Source: Actinomycetes bacterium (GTDB lineage Bacteria; Actinomycetota; Acidimicrobiia; Acidimicrobiales; Microtrichaceae). Taken from it: 64,000 nt of DNA. The DNA lies in the NCBI GenBank assembly GCA_024222295.1, contig JAAEPF010000017.1:310001-374000 (forward strand), in the 5' to 3' direction. The translations under genes and the position numbers were made by a program. Positions 7,443 to 15,075 of this stretch are shown here, one piece after another (the stretch's first letter is position 1; every line of letters begins with the position of its first letter). The notes beneath the pieces were generated by a model. That model made no database searches. It saw only the letters and a program-made list of their open reading frames with translations, and had not been told where the DNA came from.

Positions 7443-8405
7443 ATGGACACCCCACGCCACGTCACCCCGGGCCGGCTCCGACGGCTGCGCGAGGAGCTTC
7501 TCGACGAGGGCGTGCCGGTCGAGGGAGCGACCATTGCCGAGGCCCTGGTCGACGAGATCGACTACGCGATCAGGCCGCCCCGTCACGAGCGGCGCCTCCC
7601 GGCCTACGGCTCGATCGTGCTGCCATCGGTGGACATAAACCTGTGGACCGAGGCGACAGACCTCGATGTATCCCTGAGTCCCGCGACTTCCCGGGCCGAT
7701 GACGACGCCCGCCGGTATGCCGACGGGCGAGTCAGCTTCGCCCTGCGCGGGGTCGATGGTGTGGAGGCCGTGTTGGTGTTCGACCGCTCTGCCGGGTCGG
7801 AGCGCGACCTGGTGATCCTCGCCGAGGCCACGGGCGGCTTTGTCGTGCAGAGGCGTGGTGACGGACAGGTGCGTGTCGTCGGTTCGTTCGGCGTTGCGCG
7901 TTGGGACAGCGGCGAGTGGCATCTCGAGCCACCGTTCGGGTCGTGGCTGCAACGGGCGGCCTGTGGACTCGACGATGACGCGTCGACCTGCCTCGACCGG
8001 TTGCTGCGATTCGCGGTGCATGACCTGGGAGCGTCCGGCATCGGATCCCTGTTGATCCTCGGGGCCTCTGACACGGCGGACTTCGAGGAGCGGATGTCGG
8101 CGCCGCCGCCCCTGCACGTGGACCGTCCCAGTGATCTCGGCCCCCTGAGGCACGTGTTGTCACAGGTCGACGGCGCGGCCCTCTTCCGGCTCGACGGAAC
8201 CCTGGAGCACCTCGGGGTGAGGCTCGTGCCTTCGCCCGAAGCGGAGCGGTCCGTCGATCCGCTGGGCGGCACCCGCCACACAGCCGCGCGCAGGTTCAGC
8301 GCGGATGATCCCGCGGCCGTGGTCATCGCCGTGAGCGAAGGTGGCCCGGTGACGGTATTCCGCCAGGGCCGGGTCATCGGCCGCTCCGACCCCGCCCAGA
8401 CCTGA
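7443..8405 (+). CDS. diadenylate cyclase (DisA_N/DAC) domain protein
   Basis: A 320-residue protein. Residues 180-315 read as a DAC domain: a helical LLRFAVHDLGASGIGSLLIL entry, the DGA motif (243-245), the strand GTLEHLGVRL and the nucleotide-binding GTRHTAARR (276-284), ending VIAVSEGGPVTVF. DAC domains condense two ATP into c-di-AMP. The canonical RHR triad is RHT here. The N-terminal 165 residues are an unrecognised mixed alpha/beta region with no membrane helix, unlike CdaA, and there is no HhH domain, unlike DisA. This may be a soluble cyclase of another architecture or a c-di-AMP/ATP sensor. Activity is unproven. Confidence 0.75.
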   Translation: MDTPRHVTPGRLRRLREELLDEGVPVEGATIAEALVDEIDYAIRPPRHERRLPAYGSIVLPSVDINLWTEATDLDVSLSPATSRADDDARRYADGRVSFALRGVDGVEAVLVFDRSAGSERDLVILAEATGGFVVQRRGDGQVRVVGSFGVARWDSGEWHLEPPFGSWLQRAACGLDDDASTCLDRLLRFAVHDLGASGIGSLLILGASDTADFEERMSAPPPLHVDRPSDLGPLRHVLSQVDGAALFRLDGTLEHLGVRLVPSPEAERSVDPLGGTRHTAARRFSADDPAAVVIAVSEGGPVTVFRQGRVIGRSDPAQT

Positions 8406-8538
8406 GTGTGGCAGCCGCCGACAAGGTGTGCCGGGTGACCTGTCAGGCGGTGGCGGGGATCGAGGCTCGGTAGGGGTTCCGTTCCACGCCGCGGGCCTCG
8501 GCCGCCGCGATGAACACGGCGAACCTCCCGCTGCGCCG

Positions 8539-8569
8539 GGTCCGACCAGTCACTGGCGCGGGACGGACC
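8539..8569. terminator. hairpin between convergent genes
   Basis: Nested inverted repeats: GGTCCG (8539-8544) with CGGACC (8564-8569) outside, CCAGT (8546-8550) with ACTGG (8552-8556) inside. It begins five bases beyond the minus-strand stop at 8575 and lies 134 bases beyond the plus-strand stop. There is no T-tract, as is common in actinobacterial terminators. Bases 8536-8558 closely match 58702-58725, the terminator-like site of another convergent pair. Confidence 0.45.
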
Positions 8570-8574
8570 ATCGC

Positions 8575-9354
8575 TCAGCCTCCGCTGCCTTCGCGCTGGG
8601 CTCGGCCCCTCTGCTTGATGGCCTCGAACCGGCCGGCGATGGCGGCGGCGTCGAAACCGTCGCCATGCCACTCGGTGGCCCGTTCGATCTCGAGCTCCTG
8701 TGCCGTGTCGTTCGGCAGGCCCGCGCCGTCGCGGTAGAGGCCGAGCATGGCCCGCACACCGGGCTGGTCGTTGTTGGCGATCACGGTCGCGATGGCCCGC
8801 GCCGCCGACTGCAGCTCGTCGGGCGCCACAACCTCGACGACCAGTCCGAAGCGAAGCGCTATGTCGGCGTCGATGAAGTCGCCGGTGAGGGTCATCCACG
8901 TGGCGTTGCGCCGCCCGACCGAGCGGGGCAGCAACACGCTCATGCCCCAGAAGGGCAGGATGCCCACCCGGGTGTGGGTGTCCGCGAACGCGGCCTCGGT
9001 GGAAGCCACAGCGATGTCGCAGTTGAGCACCAGCTCCAGGCCTCCGGTGATGGCCGGGCCGTTGACCGCCGCGATCATCGGCTTGGTGCGCCCCGTCCAG
9101 GGATTGCCCAGTCTCGTGTGTGCGAGCACGTCGATCTCTCCACTGGAGAGCGACTTGAGGTCGAGGCCGGCGGAGAACACGGATCCGACTGCGGTGAGGA
9201 TGACCACGTCCACGTCGTTGTCGGCCTCGGCGCGCGCGGAGGCGGCCTTGAGTGCATCGAGGGATGCCAGGTCGAGTGAATTTCGCGCTTGCTCACGGTC
9301 GATCGTGATGGTTGCGATGCGGTCGGAGACCTCGTATCGGATCGTGTCGGACAC
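8575..9354 (-). CDS. enoyl-CoA hydratase/isomerase family protein
   Basis: A 259-residue crotonase-fold protein. The oxyanion-hole segments FSAGLDLKSL (around residues 62-71) and GPAITGGLELVLNCD are intact, and the Glu in GGLEL aligns with the first catalytic Glu of hydratases. The second position, Glu in FGQPE of rat crotonase, is His here (FADTH). Simple hydration is therefore uncertain, and isomerase, hydrolase or decarboxylase chemistry on an acyl-CoA is possible. GTG 9354 is chosen because AGAGG lies about eight bases upstream and it removes a non-homologous extension. Confidence 0.83.
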   Translation of the reverse strand: MSDTIRYEVSDRIATITIDREQARNSLDLASLDALKAASARAEADNDVDVVILTAVGSVFSAGLDLKSLSSGEIDVLAHTRLGNPWTGRTKPMIAAVNGPAITGGLELVLNCDIAVASTEAAFADTHTRVGILPFWGMSVLLPRSVGRRNATWMTLTGDFIDADIALRFGLVVEVVAPDELQSAARAIATVIANNDQPGVRAMLGLYRDGAGLPNDTAQELEIERATEWHGDGFDAAAIAGRFEAIKQRGRAQREGSGG

Positions 9355-9369
9355 GTCGTGTACCTCTCG

Positions 9370-9423
9370 TGCTTGCCCGGCCTCGTCTCGCCCCCGGCCG
9401 GATTGGGTCGAACCGGGCAAGCA
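9370..9423. promoter_or_regulatory. 11-bp perfect inverted repeat upstream of the crotonase gene
   Basis: TGCTTGCCCGG (9370-9380) and CCGGGCAAGCA (9413-9423) are perfectly complementary, with 32 bases between. The element covers roughly -16 to -69 relative to GTG 9354. It could be an operator pair or a leader hairpin; nothing in the sequence decides. Confidence 0.4.
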
Positions 9424-9450
9424 TTGCCGACCCCGGGACCGTTGGCACAA

Positions 9451-9467
9451 CGCCCGGGTGTCGGGCG
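9451..9467 (-). terminator. hairpin after lipoprotein gene
   Basis: CGCCCG (9451-9456), loop GGTGT, CGGGCG (9462-9467): a perfect six-pair G+C stem starting four bases past the stop of the lipoprotein gene. No T-tract. Confidence 0.45.
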
Positions 9468-9471
9468 CGAG

Positions 9472-11184
9472 TCAGCCCGCTTCGGCGTTGGCCGGCACGT
9501 AACGCACGATCCCGAACGCCGTGGTGTGTATGACCCGACCGTCCTGATCCACCATGACCCCCGAGAACAGCGAGTTGTAGCGGCCGGAGCCAGTGCCCCA
9601 GTGGAATGCCGACTCGCCGGTGTCCCAGTCGATTCCCTCGAGCGTCCAGCCGCCATCGCGTGCACCCACGGTGTACACGAGCCCCGAACCGAGCGACATG
9701 ACGGGCACCGAGTTGGCCGACGAGACGTCGTTGTTGACCCATGCCTCGCGCAGCTCCTTCGCGTCCGGGTCCCATTCGAACTTCTGGACGCCCTTCGGGG
9801 TGAACGCCGGGTCGGCACCCGCGTAACCGACGAGGATCCGGTTGCCGAAGGCCGGGAAGTCAGGTGGCGACGATGTCGGCTGGTTGTTGACCACCATCGC
9901 CCCGTAGCCGCCGAGGACCACCGATTGCTCGGTCTGGATCGCCTCGATGGCGTCGTCACCCATGTCAGCGGGAAGCTGCCCGGCGACGCGGTCCGAGGGC
10001 GCGCCCTCAGGCGGCTCCCAACCGTCAGGGATGTCGTCGCGCCACATGAACACCATGTTCATCACGGTGTCGCCGTCGGTGAGCACCATGAAGTGGTCCT
10101 CAGCATCACCGAAGCCCATGAGCGAAGGGGTGGCACCCGATCCGAGGGTGGAGGTATTGGAGTACTGCGCCACCCAGGCGCCGTCGGCTTCGTCGGTGGA
10201 CAGCTTCTCGCCGTCCCAGATCACCTTGTGTGCGTGGTCGAGCGAGACCGCGTAGATGCCACCGTCGGGATCGATGGCGATGCTGTTGCGCACCCAGTCG
10301 GCGCTGCCGGGCCGGTTGCCCGCCTCGGCCATGGCGGCATTGTGGGCAGGGGCTTGCTCGGCGCCGACCAGCTGGATCGCCTCCCAGTCCGAGAAGTCCC
10401 GCGTCACCACCACGAGCCAACCCTCGTCGGTGATCATCGCCACCCGGCCGTCGTAGGTCATGTTGGCGCCGGCGAACTTGCCGCCCACCTCGGGGGGCTT
10501 GACCCACTCGTCGCGCAGCTGGATCTCCGAGTCGGGGTCGTCGGGGTCGACGTCGTTGTAGGCGAGGATCGATTCGGACCCGCCGACGAACAGCGTGTTG
10601 TCGGAATCCAGCATGTAGTACACGCCTGCGAGGCCGACCAGGTAGTTGATGGCCAGGTCGAGTCCGGCGTCCGCGAGGGCTTGGCCCGACAGCGAGTCCA
10701 GCTGGTCGACATGGCCGTCGGCGGTCGCTTCGTCGAGCAGCGTCTTGTCGCCGACCGGCAGTTCCGCGAGCACCTCCAGGGTCTCGTAGTCGAGCTTGGA
10801 GATGCGGTCGCCACCGTTGCTCCAGATCACCCGGGTGCCGTCGGGGTACTCCGGTGAGATGGCCATCCCGAAGTGACCGGGGCCCAGGTGCGTGTACTGC
10901 AGATCGTCCTGTGTCAGGTCCTGTGTCGGCCCGACCGGCCCTGCGTGGACCTGGGTGTCGGACTGCGCCGTGTCGAAGTGCCCGATCGGCACCACGCTGT
11001 CGGCCAGGAAAGGGTTGGGCGGCGGGGGTTGGGGTACATCAGCGCTGCCCCCTCGTGCGGATTCCTCCACATCGCCACCAGAGTCGGGCTTGTCGGGCTC
11101 GGCCGGCTCCTCGCTGGTCGAGCAGCCGGCAGCGATGAACGCCACTGCGAGGCACGCAAGAGAGAAGATTCGAACCCTGGTCAA
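9472..11184 (-). CDS. secreted lipoprotein, probable beta-propeller, function unknown
   Basis: A 570-residue protein with a type II signal peptide: positive start, hydrophobic core and the lipobox AAGC placing the lipidated Cys near residue 20, then a low-complexity Glu/Asp/Pro/Ser linker. The mature part has repeated blade-like units (for example GMAISPEYPDGTRVIW, GGIYAVSLDHAH, GLVYTVGARDGG), suggesting a YVTN/PQQ-like propeller, with four Cys at most. The start is TTG at 11184. It overlaps the preceding stop as TTGA and has AGGGGG five bases upstream, so the unusual codon is well supported. It is coupled to the glycoside-hydrolase-like gene. Confidence 0.75.
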   Translation of the reverse strand: MTRVRIFSLACLAVAFIAAGCSTSEEPAEPDKPDSGGDVEESARGGSADVPQPPPPNPFLADSVVPIGHFDTAQSDTQVHAGPVGPTQDLTQDDLQYTHLGPGHFGMAISPEYPDGTRVIWSNGGDRISKLDYETLEVLAELPVGDKTLLDEATADGHVDQLDSLSGQALADAGLDLAINYLVGLAGVYYMLDSDNTLFVGGSESILAYNDVDPDDPDSEIQLRDEWVKPPEVGGKFAGANMTYDGRVAMITDEGWLVVVTRDFSDWEAIQLVGAEQAPAHNAAMAEAGNRPGSADWVRNSIAIDPDGGIYAVSLDHAHKVIWDGEKLSTDEADGAWVAQYSNTSTLGSGATPSLMGFGDAEDHFMVLTDGDTVMNMVFMWRDDIPDGWEPPEGAPSDRVAGQLPADMGDDAIEAIQTEQSVVLGGYGAMVVNNQPTSSPPDFPAFGNRILVGYAGADPAFTPKGVQKFEWDPDAKELREAWVNNDVSSANSVPVMSLGSGLVYTVGARDGGWTLEGIDWDTGESAFHWGTGSGRYNSLFSGVMVDQDGRVIHTTAFGIVRYVPANAEAG

Positions 11185-12323
11185 GATGGCCCCCTGTGCG
11201 CTGCGGTGACACGGCGCAGCAGGTCCGCCTCGGCCTCGCGGTACGGCGTGCCGTCCGCTTGCAGCCACTCGTGGAACCACTCCTGTTCGCCGCGCACCGG
11301 CCGCAGCCATGAAGCCCACGGGTACTTCGTCTGCGTGCGTCCGTCGACGAGGCCCCAGTTCCAGGCGCCGACACCGTGCTGCGCCAGTACCTCGATCAGA
11401 TCTGCGGTCGAGCCCATCGGTCGAGCCAGCCATTCGGTACAGAGCAGTGGTCGGTCATGTCGGGCGAGGAGTTCGATCGAACGCTCCAGCCGGGGTCGCT
11501 TCAGATAGCTGTGAAATGAGATCACATCACTGCGCGACAGCATCGTGCGATTGATCGGACTCACCCGTTCGGCCGCACCGCTGACGCCCACGAACACGCC
11601 GGCGGTGAGCGGCTGGTCAGGATCGACCGCCTGGCACCAGTCGAACACCTTGTTGAGCAGGCCATCGGCCTTCGAGGACTTGTGGGCGATTTCGAACTGC
11701 GGCCAGGAGATGGCGTTCGGCTGGTCGGGTTCGTTGAATAGGTCCCAAACCTGCACCCGACTGTCGCCTCCGAAGCGCGACACAACCGCCTCCACATAAG
11801 GCCGCAGCGTGTCCCAGCGGCGAGGGTCGGCCAGGACCGCCGCACCGGGGCCCTGCACCCAAGTCGAGTTGTGCACCCCCGGACGCGGCGCCGGTTGTTC
11901 GCCCGGCCGCGGTATCGGGTGCCATACCCCGTCGAACAGCACCGCCATCACGCCGATGCCGTGTCCATCCGCGATATCCAGCACTTCGTCGACGCGGTCC
12001 AGGAACGCCTCGCCGTCGAGCTCCCACATCAGGTCGTGCAGGAACACCCGCACCGAGTTGAACCCGAGATCGGCAGCCCAACCGAGCTCGCGGTCGATCG
12101 TGGTCTTGTCGAACGTGTCGGCCTGCCACATCTCCAGTTGGTTCGAGGCGGTCGACGGGGTGAAGTTGCAGCCGACCAGCCAGCCGGTGTCCTCGCTCCA
12201 CGACTTGGCTCGGGCCGTCGACCAGCGAGCGGTGGACTCGACATGCTGGCTACGCAAGTCAGGCAGGGCGGCCCTTGCAGTGCCGATCCCATGGCGGGCA
12301 ATTGATCCGAACCTGTTGGGCAT
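11181..12323 (-). CDS. glycoside hydrolase, TIM-barrel (GH5-like)
   Basis: A 380-residue protein with the (beta/alpha)8 hallmarks of clan GH-A: a GCNFTPS start strand, SVRVFLHDLMWE, the acid/base segment VWDLFNEPDQPN (Asn-Glu-Pro), and a late strand LLCTEWLARP whose Glu is the candidate nucleophile. Retaining glycosidases of GH5 and related families cleave beta-glucan, mannan or xylan chains. The substrate cannot be assigned. No clear signal peptide is seen, although the first 45 residues are not barrel. It is three bases downstream of a 62-codon gene and coupled by TTGA to the lipoprotein gene, a probable three-gene operon. Confidence 0.75.
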   Translation of the reverse strand: MPNRFGSIARHGIGTARAALPDLRSQHVESTARWSTARAKSWSEDTGWLVGCNFTPSTASNQLEMWQADTFDKTTIDRELGWAADLGFNSVRVFLHDLMWELDGEAFLDRVDEVLDIADGHGIGVMAVLFDGVWHPIPRPGEQPAPRPGVHNSTWVQGPGAAVLADPRRWDTLRPYVEAVVSRFGGDSRVQVWDLFNEPDQPNAISWPQFEIAHKSSKADGLLNKVFDWCQAVDPDQPLTAGVFVGVSGAAERVSPINRTMLSRSDVISFHSYLKRPRLERSIELLARHDRPLLCTEWLARPMGSTADLIEVLAQHGVGAWNWGLVDGRTQTKYPWASWLRPVRGEQEWFHEWLQADGTPYREAEADLLRRVTAAHRGPS

Positions 12324-12326
12324 CGC

Positions 12327-12515
12327 TCAGCTCGCCGTGACGTTTCCTGACAGCGGCACGTTTGCCCAGGAGGTCACCGGCACCTCACAGCCGCCGGGGG
12401 TGATCACCCGGTCCGACTGAGCGACGTCCACGTGCGAGAAGGACACGTCGCGGTCCGGAGCAACGCCCACCGAAACGGGCCCGGAACTGAAGTCGCTCTT
12501 CAGGTGATCAGTCAT
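12327..12515 (-). CDS. small protein of unknown function (62 aa)
   Basis: A 62-residue ORF whose ATG is preceded by GGGGGGA at an ideal distance, one of the strongest ribosome binding sites in the window. It ends three bases before the glycoside-hydrolase-like gene starts. The product is polar, with one Cys (GGCEVP) and no membrane segment or signal peptide. I do not recognise a family. Tight packing and the binding site make it a probable real gene, or a leader peptide coupling translation of the downstream operon. Confidence 0.5.
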   Translation of the reverse strand: MTDHLKSDFSSGPVSVGVAPDRDVSFSHVDVAQSDRVITPGGCEVPVTSWANVPLSGNVTAS

Positions 12516-12625
12516 GTGTTCCCCCCACGATTGCGGCCATGCGCGGCGCACCCTGTTCCCGAGCGCCGGTTATGCGACCTTACCCGGCGTTGTCGTTCGC
12601 TCGCTGTGAACGTCGGTCGGTCTGC

Positions 12626-14125
12626 TCAGTCCGTTGGGAACTGCGGGGCGTTGAGCCAGGCATCGAACTGCGTGGCGAGGTCCATCCCCGACACCTGTTC
12701 GGCCAAGGTGACGAAATCCTGCGTTGTTGCCGTGGAGTACCGGTAGTCGATGTTCCAGGCCCGGAGGGTGTCGAAGAACGCCTCGTCGCCGACGGTCCGC
12801 CGCAGTTCGTGCAGAACGAGTGCGCCGCGCTGGTAGACGGCTCGGGAGAACAGGTTGTCGGGGCCGGGGTCGCCGATCGGTTCGAGCTGCGCCGAGGCTT
12901 CCAGTGCGACGTCCGGGTCGAACGTGGGGTCGAGGTGCTCCTGCCAGAGCACCTCGGAGTAGGTGGCAAAGCCCTCGTTGAGCCAGATGTCCTGCCATCG
13001 CGCCGGTGACACGCTGTTGCCGAACCACTGGTGGGCCAGCTCGTGCACCACGACAGCCTCGATGCCCACCAGGTCCCTGCCGAACACCGACATCGTCTGG
13101 GTCTCGAGCGCGAACCCGAGGAATGCCGGTACGACCACCACTCCGTACTCGTCGAAGGGATAGTCCCCGAAGATCGAGCTGAAGTACTCGATCATCTCGC
13201 CGGTACGGGCGAACGCGGCGGGTGCCTCCGTCATGCCGACCGGGAAGAAGTTGCGGATCGTCACCTCGCCGGCCGGTGGTGGCTCCTCGATCTCGTACTG
13301 ACCGATGACCGCGGTGGCCAGGTAGGTCGCCATCGGCTGGTCCATGTCCCACGCCCAGGTGGTCGTACCGTCGCCGTTGTCGACCAACGGTGCCAGCGAG
13401 CCGTTCGAGGCGACCTCCACACCTTCGGGAACGATGAACTCGAATCCGAATGTGGCCTTGTCGGAAGGATGGTCGTTGGAGGGGAACCAGCTGCGCGCGC
13501 CGTCGGGCTCCGACGTGACGTAGGAGCCGTCGACCGTGTCGTTCCAGCCGAGAGTGAATCCGGTGGATGCCTCGATGACCGGCTGGGGTGTGCCGGAGTA
13601 GTCGACGCTCGTGGTGAATGTGTCGCCTTCGGCAATCGGCTCGGTCGGGGTGACCACCAGCTCGCTCGAGAGTCCGGCGGCCGGTTGCCGCGAGTACTCG
13701 ACGGCCTCGTCGTCCACGTCGACGGCATGCACGGCCAGGCCGTTGAGGTCGAGGTTGAATTGCGACAGGTCCTGGGTGGCAACGGACTCGATGGTGGCCC
13801 GCCCGGTGATGTCGGGTGAGGCCGGGTCCGCCGTGATCGTGATGTCGTAGTGCTCGACGTCGTAGCCGCCGTTGCCCAGCCCGGGGTAGTACGGATCGCC
13901 GATCGTGTCGGCGCCGGGCGTACCCGTCGGGGCCTCGGTCGTTGTGGTGCTGTTCGTGTCCGCGGCGATGTCGGAGTCGGTCCGTTCGTCGGACTCCGCT
14001 GTCACCTGGCGGTCGCCGCCGACGCAACCCGCCGCGAGCACGGCCACGGCAATCGATGCAGCGATGAGCCGCCGGCCAGGGCTGCGGTTGGTGCTCGAGT
14101 GGTTCGAGACGGAACGGTTGGGCAC
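12626..14125 (-). CDS. M1 family metallopeptidase, lipoprotein
   Basis: A 499-residue secreted zinc aminopeptidase-like protein. A lipobox LAAGC ends the signal peptide near residue 34, followed by an Asp/Ser/Thr-rich linker. The catalytic zinc site is HELAHQWFG with the third ligand Glu exactly 18 residues on (WLNEG), the gluzincin HExxH-x18-E spacing. The usual GxMEN exopeptidase motif is replaced by ALETQTMS, keeping one Glu. The C-terminal helical domain of long M1 enzymes is short. GTG 14125 is preceded by TACCTT seven bases upstream, a leaderless pattern. It probably trims peptides at the cell surface. Confidence 0.87.
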   Translation of the reverse strand: MPNRSVSNHSSTNRSPGRRLIAASIAVAVLAAGCVGGDRQVTAESDERTDSDIAADTNSTTTTEAPTGTPGADTIGDPYYPGLGNGGYDVEHYDITITADPASPDITGRATIESVATQDLSQFNLDLNGLAVHAVDVDDEAVEYSRQPAAGLSSELVVTPTEPIAEGDTFTTSVDYSGTPQPVIEASTGFTLGWNDTVDGSYVTSEPDGARSWFPSNDHPSDKATFGFEFIVPEGVEVASNGSLAPLVDNGDGTTTWAWDMDQPMATYLATAVIGQYEIEEPPPAGEVTIRNFFPVGMTEAPAAFARTGEMIEYFSSIFGDYPFDEYGVVVVPAFLGFALETQTMSVFGRDLVGIEAVVVHELAHQWFGNSVSPARWQDIWLNEGFATYSEVLWQEHLDPTFDPDVALEASAQLEPIGDPGPDNLFSRAVYQRGALVLHELRRTVGDEAFFDTLRAWNIDYRYSTATTQDFVTLAEQVSGMDLATQFDAWLNAPQFPTD

Positions 14126-14132
14126 TGCCCCG

Positions 14133-14138
14133 AAGGTA
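14133..14138 (-). promoter_or_regulatory. predicted -10 element, M1 peptidase gene
   Basis: TACCTT on the minus strand, seven bases before GTG 14125. Confidence 0.5.
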
Positions 14139-14149
14139 CCTCTCGCCGG

Positions 14150-14923
14150 CTAGATCTCCGTGGGGCGAAGCTGAGCATCCACTCCGCCGTCGACGAACAG
14201 CACCTGGCCGTGCACGAACGATGCGTCGGGGCCCAACAGGAAGTGCACCGCACCGCCGATCTCGTCAGGTGAAGCGGAAAGGCGGATTCCCGAGGGCATG
14301 GCGTCGACCCCGGCTGCTACCACCGGATCGGCCAGAAGCCCTTCCAGCATCGGGGTTTCCATACGGCCAGGCGCAACGCAGTTGAGCCGGACGCCCGCCC
14401 GGGCCCAGCTCTCGGCCCGCTCGCGGACGCCCAGTGCAACACCGAGCTTCGCGGCGTTGTAGGCGATGGCCGAGCGGTAGTCGGTGCCGTCGGCCGCCGC
14501 CTGGCGTGCTGCGGGTTCGTCACCCGCCATCAGGACGCGGTTGAGTTCCTCGTCGAACGGGCCGTGCGCAGCGCCGATACTGCTGATCGCCACGGCGGAC
14601 CGACCTTCACCGGCAGTCAGGCAACCGAGCAGCTCATCGAGGATCGCGAGCATTCCGAAGTAGTTGACGCTCACAACGTTGGCGGGGTCGGGATCGATTG
14701 GTGTGGTGGCCGCACAGGACACGAGGCCATCGATCGACCCGCCCGAGAGGCGTTCGACCTCGGCCACTGCTTGGCTGCGGCCGTCGGGGGTGCCGAGGTC
14801 GGCGACCACGTCAGCGTCGTGGCGGTCGACTCCGATCACCGATGCGCCCTCAGCGGAGAACCGTCGGGCGAGCGCGGCTCCCAGGCCGGATGCCGAGCCC
14901 GTGACAACGATCGGATTGCTCAC
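14150..14923 (-). CDS. SDR family oxidoreductase (3-alpha-hydroxysteroid dehydrogenase-like)
   Basis: A 257-residue short-chain dehydrogenase with TGSASGLG at residues 8-15, an acidic NAD-binding segment (GVDRHDADV), SSIGA and the catalytic YNAAK. A roughly 28-residue insertion between the catalytic Ser and Tyr (FDEELNRVLM... to TDYRS) is typical of the 3-alpha-hydroxysteroid/carbonyl reductase subgroup. The C-terminal GQVLFVDGG is standard. The true substrate is unknown; steroid or terpenoid alcohols would fit the oxidative gene set of the window. The start codon is GTG. Confidence 0.85.
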   Translation of the reverse strand: MSNPIVVTGSASGLGAALARRFSAEGASVIGVDRHDADVVADLGTPDGRSQAVAEVERLSGGSIDGLVSCAATTPIDPDPANVVSVNYFGMLAILDELLGCLTAGEGRSAVAISSIGAAHGPFDEELNRVLMAGDEPAARQAAADGTDYRSAIAYNAAKLGVALGVRERAESWARAGVRLNCVAPGRMETPMLEGLLADPVVAAGVDAMPSGIRLSASPDEIGGAVHFLLGPDASFVHGQVLFVDGGVDAQLRPTEI

Positions 14924-14941
14924 TGTGTGCTCCTCGAGGGT

Positions 14942-15031
14942 TCAGTTGCCGCCGTGGCCGCCGGGGAACCCCTCGGGCGGCATGCCGCTGTCGGTGCGCA
15001 CGAGCCCCCTCGCCAGGCCCGTGCACACCAT
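14942..15031 (-). CDS. possible small ORF (29 aa)
   Basis: In the 152-base gap between thioesterase and SDR an ATG ORF of 29 codons ends 18 bases before the SDR start. All sense codons end in G or C, as in real genes here, and the product ends in a Gly/Pro-rich tail (PEGFPGGHGGN). There is no strong ribosome binding site and no recognised family. It could be chance. Confidence 0.25.
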   Translation of the reverse strand: MVCTGLARGLVRTDSGMPPEGFPGGHGGN

Positions 15032-15075
15032 AAGCGACCGCTTCGCTGTGTGGCCATGGAGCCCGGCCGGTCAGC

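Noticed and set aside
14924-15075. A second conserved gene between thioesterase and SDR
   Set aside because: Only a 29-codon ORF is possible; listed at low confidence rather than claimed as a gene.
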